8,648 nucleotides of DNA, taken from Dehalococcoidia bacterium (GTDB lineage Bacteria > Chloroflexota > Dehalococcoidia > SZUA-161 > SpSt-899). The DNA is taken from NCBI GenBank assembly GCA_023271515.1, contig JALPXQ010000057.1:1-8648 (forward strand), given 5' to 3'. Positions 6,329-8,648 of the stretch are shown here, one piece after another. Each line of letters begins with the position of its first letter. Positions within the stretch are counted from its first letter, which is position 1. The notes below the pieces were generated by a model. The model had not been told where the DNA came from. It saw nothing but the letters and a program-made list of their open reading frames with translations, and made no database searches. The position numbers and the translations under genes are program-made.

Positions 6329-6419
6329 GACTACTGAGGTTCATGGTTCCCGGTAGTCGGCTGGCAACCGTGAACCCCTGGGCCTGCGGTCGGGGGCAGG
6401 CTTGACAACCTGAGTGGTT
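6329..6419 (+). ncRNA. Structured 5' leader of pstS with potential pseudoknot
   Basis: Several pairings can be drawn. Bases 6338-6348 pair with 6366-6376 (11 bp, one G-U). GACTAC at 6329-6334 pairs with GTAGTC at 6353-6358, which lies inside the loop of the first stem, so the order A-B-A'-B' is that of an H-type pseudoknot. GCCTGC at 6382-6387 pairs with GCAGGC at 6396-6401 around an 8-nt loop. AACC at 6407-6410 pairs with GGTT at 6416-6419. I do not recognise a known riboswitch class. This could be a cis-regulatory RNA; no ligand is proposed. Confidence 0.45.
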
Positions 6420-6428
6420 ACAAAGCAG

Positions 6429-6458
6429 TTGAAAAGGAGGTGCGAATGATGGTATGAT
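6429..6458 (+). promoter_or_regulatory. Possible second promoter before pstS
   Basis: TTGAAA at 6429-6434, an 18-bp spacer and TATGAT at 6453-6458 each match sigma-70 consensus at five of six positions. The spacer holds AAAAGGAGGTG and two ATG codons, so the same bases can also be read as a translated mini-ORF. It would give basal, Pho-box-independent transcription with a leader of about 50 nt. Confidence 0.35.
6446..6457 (+). other. Three-codon upstream ORF (ATG ATG GTA TGA)
   Basis: A very strong Shine-Dalgarno sequence, AAAAGGAGGTG at 6432-6442, stands just before ATG at 6446, but the frame stops after Met-Met-Val. A second ATG at 6454 reads Met-Ile-stop. The real pstS start is 70 nt downstream. 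Possible roles are ribosome loading, leader protection or attenuation; alternatively this is the spacer of a promoter (6429-6458). Confidence 0.4.
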
Positions 6459-6515
6459 TTAAGTATCTTCGGGTAAAAGCAAGGTATCTCAAACAAATAA
6501 AAGGAGGATATGAAA

Positions 6516-7352
6516 ATGAAAAAGGGAGTATTGTCAAGCTTGCTGGTAGCGTTGTTGCTTGCCATGAGCGTGGTTGCTATTGGGTGTCCCCCAGAAGAGG
6601 AAGAGCCACCTGCAGAAGATCCAGTAGAGGAAAGGCTGGTCGTTGGCGGTTCGTCATCGGTATATGTGGTAGCCGTTCTTCTGGCGGAGAGGTTTATGGA
6701 GAAGCATCCTCATATAGTGGTGGAAGCTCACTCCGTAGGCTCGACTGCTGGAATTGTGGGTGCTCACGAAGGGACGTTTGATATAGGAATGTCCTCCCGC
6801 TGGTTAGAAGGGGATGAGCCTGGCTGGGGTCTGGAGGAGTTTGTGATCTGCCACGATGCCATTGCCGCAATAGTGCATCCCGATAACCCAGTAGAGAACC
6901 TGACTATGGAGGAGGTCAGGAAAATATTCCTGGGGGAGATTAGAAACTGGAATGAGGTTGGCGGCAAAGACATGCCAATTACGGTCATAATTAGAGAAGA
7001 AGGGTCGGGGACAAGAGCTGCCTTTGAGGACATTGTCCATGAGGATATAGATCCAGTACCAACGCTTATCAAGATAGGAACCGGTGGCGTGAGAGCCGCT
7101 GTAGCTGGCGATCCATCGGCTATCGGCTACATCACTATCGCTGCCCTGGATGAAACGGTCCGGGCTCTTAAAATAGACGGGGTTGCGCCTACTGCTGCGG
7201 CTGTGCTGGCAGGAGAGTATGGAATTGCCAGGCCGTTTCTATTCCTGACCTATGGTGAGCCTGACCCGCTGGAGCGGAAGTTCATTGACTTTGTGCTTGG
7301 CCCGGAGGGACAGGACATGCTCGCCGATGAAGGAATGGTAAGGGTTGACTAA
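6516..7352 (+). CDS. pstS: Phosphate ABC transporter substrate-binding lipoprotein PstS
   Basis: PstS captures orthophosphate outside the membrane and delivers it to PstC/PstA. The protein is 278 residues. Residues 1-24 form a lipoprotein signal ending in AIGC (lipid Cys24), then an acidic, proline-rich linker (27-36), then the binding fold. Ligand-contact segments typical of the family are present: GSSSV at 45-49, VGSTAG at 74-79, DIGMSSR at 89-95, and REEGSGTRAAF at 160-170, where Ser and Arg contact phosphate in known structures. The start was set at 6516 because AAGGAGG (6501-6507) is 8 nt from it but only 2 nt from the ATG at 6510. At the lower end of PstS length but complete. It heads the pst operon behind a Pho-type repeat array and long leader, and a hairpin follows it. 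The lipidated form suits Gram-positive-type or similar envelopes. Other PBP-like anion binders are less likely given the adjacent pstC and pstA. Confidence 0.95.
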   Translation: MKKGVLSSLLVALLLAMSVVAIGCPPEEEEPPAEDPVEERLVVGGSSSVYVVAVLLAERFMEKHPHIVVEAHSVGSTAGIVGAHEGTFDIGMSSRWLEGDEPGWGLEEFVICHDAIAAIVHPDNPVENLTMEEVRKIFLGEIRNWNEVGGKDMPITVIIREEGSGTRAAFEDIVHEDIDPVPTLIKIGTGGVRAAVAGDPSAIGYITIAALDETVRALKIDGVAPTAAAVLAGEYGIARPFLFLTYGEPDPLERKFIDFVLGPEGQDMLADEGMVRVD

Positions 7353-7380
7353 GACTTTGTCTGGGTCTAAAGTAATGGTA

Positions 7381-7413
7381 TGGAGGGCTGTGTGGACTTC
7401 ACATGGCCCTCCA
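7381..7413 (+). other. Intercistronic hairpin between pstS and pstC
   Basis: TGGAGGGC at 7381-7388 pairs with GCCCTCCA at 7406-7413. After a 2-by-2 internal mismatch, TGTG at 7391-7394 pairs with CACA at 7400-7403 around a 5-nt loop. No T-run follows. Such hairpins after binding-protein genes often protect the upstream mRNA end or allow partial termination, so that more PstS than permease is made. That role is inferred here. Confidence 0.6.
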
Positions 7414-7440
7414 AGCTATTCTATAAAGGGGCCTAAGGGA

Positions 7441-8298
7441 ATGAAACGTAGCTATAGAGAATGGGTTATTGAAAGGTTATTGATTGCCGCGGCAATGGTT
7501 TCAGTTGTCATCATTGCTTTTATCATAATAACTATCTTCAGAACAGGCCTCCCCTTAATTGCAGAGGTAGGGCTTTTTGATTTTCTCTTTGGCATGCATT
7601 GGCGCCCCGGACATGAAATATTTGGAATTTTCCCAATGATGATTGGCACCCTCCTGGTAACCCTTCTCTCAATGCTCATCAGTGTCCCCTTAGGGGTATT
7701 GGCGGCAACGTTTCTGGCTGAGGTCGCTCCTGATGTAATCAGAAATATACTCCGACCAGTGATTGAGTTATTGGCCGGAATCCCTTCGGTGGTATATGGG
7801 TTTGTTGGGATTATGGTGCTTGTGCCTTTCATCAGAACTTACTTCGGCCCGCCCGGGTTTAGTTTGCTTGCCGGCTCAATTGTTCTGGCAATAATGGCCT
7901 TACCTATAATTATTACTATATCTGAAGATGCTATTTGTGCAGTGCCCAGAAGTTATAAAGAAGCTTCATTCGCACTGGGGGCTACTCACTGGCAGACCAT
8001 CAAAAATGTGATTCTGCCTGCTGCCCGTTCGGGAATTCTGGCAGGAGTGGTGTTAGGCTCAGGACGCGCCATCGGAGAGACCATGGCTGCTATTATGGTG
8101 CTGGGGAATATTCCCGCTATCCCTGATTCCGTATTAGACCCTATCCGTACACTTACCGCTAATATTGCTCTGGAGATGGGTTATGCTCCCCATGGTCCAC
8201 ATCGCCAGGCCCTTTTTGCTACCGGGATTATCTTGTTTGTTGCAATATCAATACTGATTGTCATCTCAAACAGGTTAAGGCGGGGGCAGCAACTGTGA
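7441..8298 (+). CDS. pstC: Phosphate ABC transporter permease PstC
   Basis: PstC is one of the two membrane subunits that form the phosphate channel with PstA. The 285-residue product has about six hydrophobic segments, near 12-34, 62-90, 108-131, 141-162, 197-222 and 257-277. The cytoplasmic EAA loop, which docks the ATPase PstB, starts near residue 174 (EASFALGATHWQTIKNV). PSVVYGFVG (115-123) and GRAIGETMA (208-216) are typical of Pst permeases. The start at 7441 follows AAAGGGG (7425-7431) with 9-nt spacing. An in-frame TTG at 7345 would run through the intercistronic hairpin and add 32 atypical residues, so it was rejected. The stop overlaps the GTG of pstA by 3 bases. Length and topology fit the family. 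Confidence 0.94.
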   Translation: MKRSYREWVIERLLIAAAMVSVVIIAFIIITIFRTGLPLIAEVGLFDFLFGMHWRPGHEIFGIFPMMIGTLLVTLLSMLISVPLGVLAATFLAEVAPDVIRNILRPVIELLAGIPSVVYGFVGIMVLVPFIRTYFGPPGFSLLAGSIVLAIMALPIIITISEDAICAVPRSYKEASFALGATHWQTIKNVILPAARSGILAGVVLGSGRAIGETMAAIMVLGNIPAIPDSVLDPIRTLTANIALEMGYAPHGPHRQALFATGIILFVAISILIVISNRLRRGQQL

Positions 8299-8648
8299 TC
8301 TCAGCACACGAAAAGATTGCAAAGCTTGTGCGATGGGTGACTTCCCCATCCACTCACGAAAAAGGTGCCAAAGCCGTAATGTGGGCTTCTGGTTTAACAG
8401 TATTGGCTATTCTTCTGGTTATTACCGGCTCTGTGGTAATACGCGGTATTGGGACAATCGATTGGGAATTTATCTCCGCTATGCCCATAGCAGGGGGCCG
8501 CGAGGGAGGGATATTGCCGATGATAGTTGGGACTTTGTGTATCATTGCAATCTCGACAATAGTTGCCACTCCCATAGCGGTCGCAAGCGGGATTTACCTG
8601 ACTGAATATGCCGGCACACATCCCTTGTCAAAGATAGTCACCTTTGGA
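8295..8648 (+). CDS. pstA: Phosphate ABC transporter permease PstA (5' part, cut by window end)
   Basis: PstA is the second membrane subunit of the phosphate transporter. Only the first 118 codons are inside the window and the frame is open to the last base. It begins with GTG at 8295 in the overlap GTGA with the pstC stop, which suggests coupled translation. GGCGGGGG near 8279 could serve as a weak ribosome-binding site. A soluble N-terminus of about 27 residues precedes a first membrane segment at about 28-50 and a second at about 73-100. The segments GGREGGILPMIVGT (67-80) and ATPIAVASGIYLTEYAG (91-107) match PstA/PstC-type permeases, including the family's typical P-x-G-x-x-x-x-x-Y-L-x-E-Y region, with AVASG here. 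The rest, and the expected pstB and phoU, lie beyond 8648. Confidence 0.9.
   Translation, partial: MISAHEKIAKLVRWVTSPSTHEKGAKAVMWASGLTVLAILLVITGSVVIRGIGTIDWEFISAMPIAGGREGGILPMIVGTLCIIAISTIVATPIAVASGIYLTEYAGTHPLSKIVTFG

Noticed and set aside
6359..6380. GGCAACC resembling a conserved segment of SAM-I/SAM-IV riboswitches
   Set aside because: The surrounding helices and other conserved segments of those classes could not be found, and a pst operon is an unlikely target.
6402..6407. Perfect TTGACA -35 hexamer in the pstS leader
   Set aside because: No -10-like hexamer at 16-18 bp; GCAGTT stands at the 17-bp position. Probably part of the structured leader.
7345..7440. Upstream TTG start for pstC overlapping the end of pstS
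   Set aside because: It would add 32 residues unlike PstC N-termini and translate through the hairpin at 7381-7413; the ATG at 7441 has a usable ribosome site.

Overview
This window is a phosphate-acquisition locus from a bacterium, read entirely on the + strand. Mixed AGG/AGA and CGN arginine codons, strong AGGAGG ribosome-binding sites, three lipoproteins and a Pho-box-like array of TTAACA direct repeats with an 11-base period suggest an uncultured Gram-positive or Chloroflexota/Atribacterota-like lineage. That placement is a low-confidence guess; nothing here fixes the phylum.

Layout. (1) 1-108: a leader that is repeated later in the window. (2) 109-4641: a 1510-residue lipoprotein made of three tandem UshA-type 5'-nucleotidase/metallophosphatase modules. 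Modules 1 and 3 are almost identical in DNA over 1259 bp. Module 2 is divergent and has lost recognisable active-site residues. (3) 4642-4784: a second copy of the leader with an extra 31 nt, carrying extra Shine-Dalgarno/start cassettes and a two-codon ORF. (4) 4785-6164: an alkaline phosphatase-superfamily lipoprotein with a near-identical signal peptide but two altered metal ligands. (5) 6165-6515: a gene-free regulatory region with a long hairpin, a four-unit 11-bp repeat array (putative Pho box), a TATAAT -10 box, a long structured leader with a possible pseudoknot, a three-codon ORF and a possible second promoter. (6) 6516-8648: pstS, pstC and the first 118 codons of pstA, the high-affinity phosphate ABC transporter. 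pstB and phoU would be expected beyond the right edge.

How it fits together (inference from family knowledge). The two surface or periplasmic lipoproteins would strip phosphate from nucleotides and other phosphomonoesters. PstS would capture the freed orthophosphate and PstC/PstA would carry it across the membrane, powered by a PstB lying outside the window. The repeat array in front of pstS indicates control by a PhoB/PhoP-type regulator under phosphate limitation. No such array is visible before the two hydrolase genes inside the window.

No transposase, CRISPR array, rRNA or tRNA was seen. The system type is known. The unusual parts are the triple nucleotidase with its homogenised outer modules and degenerate centre, the reused leader/signal-peptide cassette, and the elaborate pstS leader.
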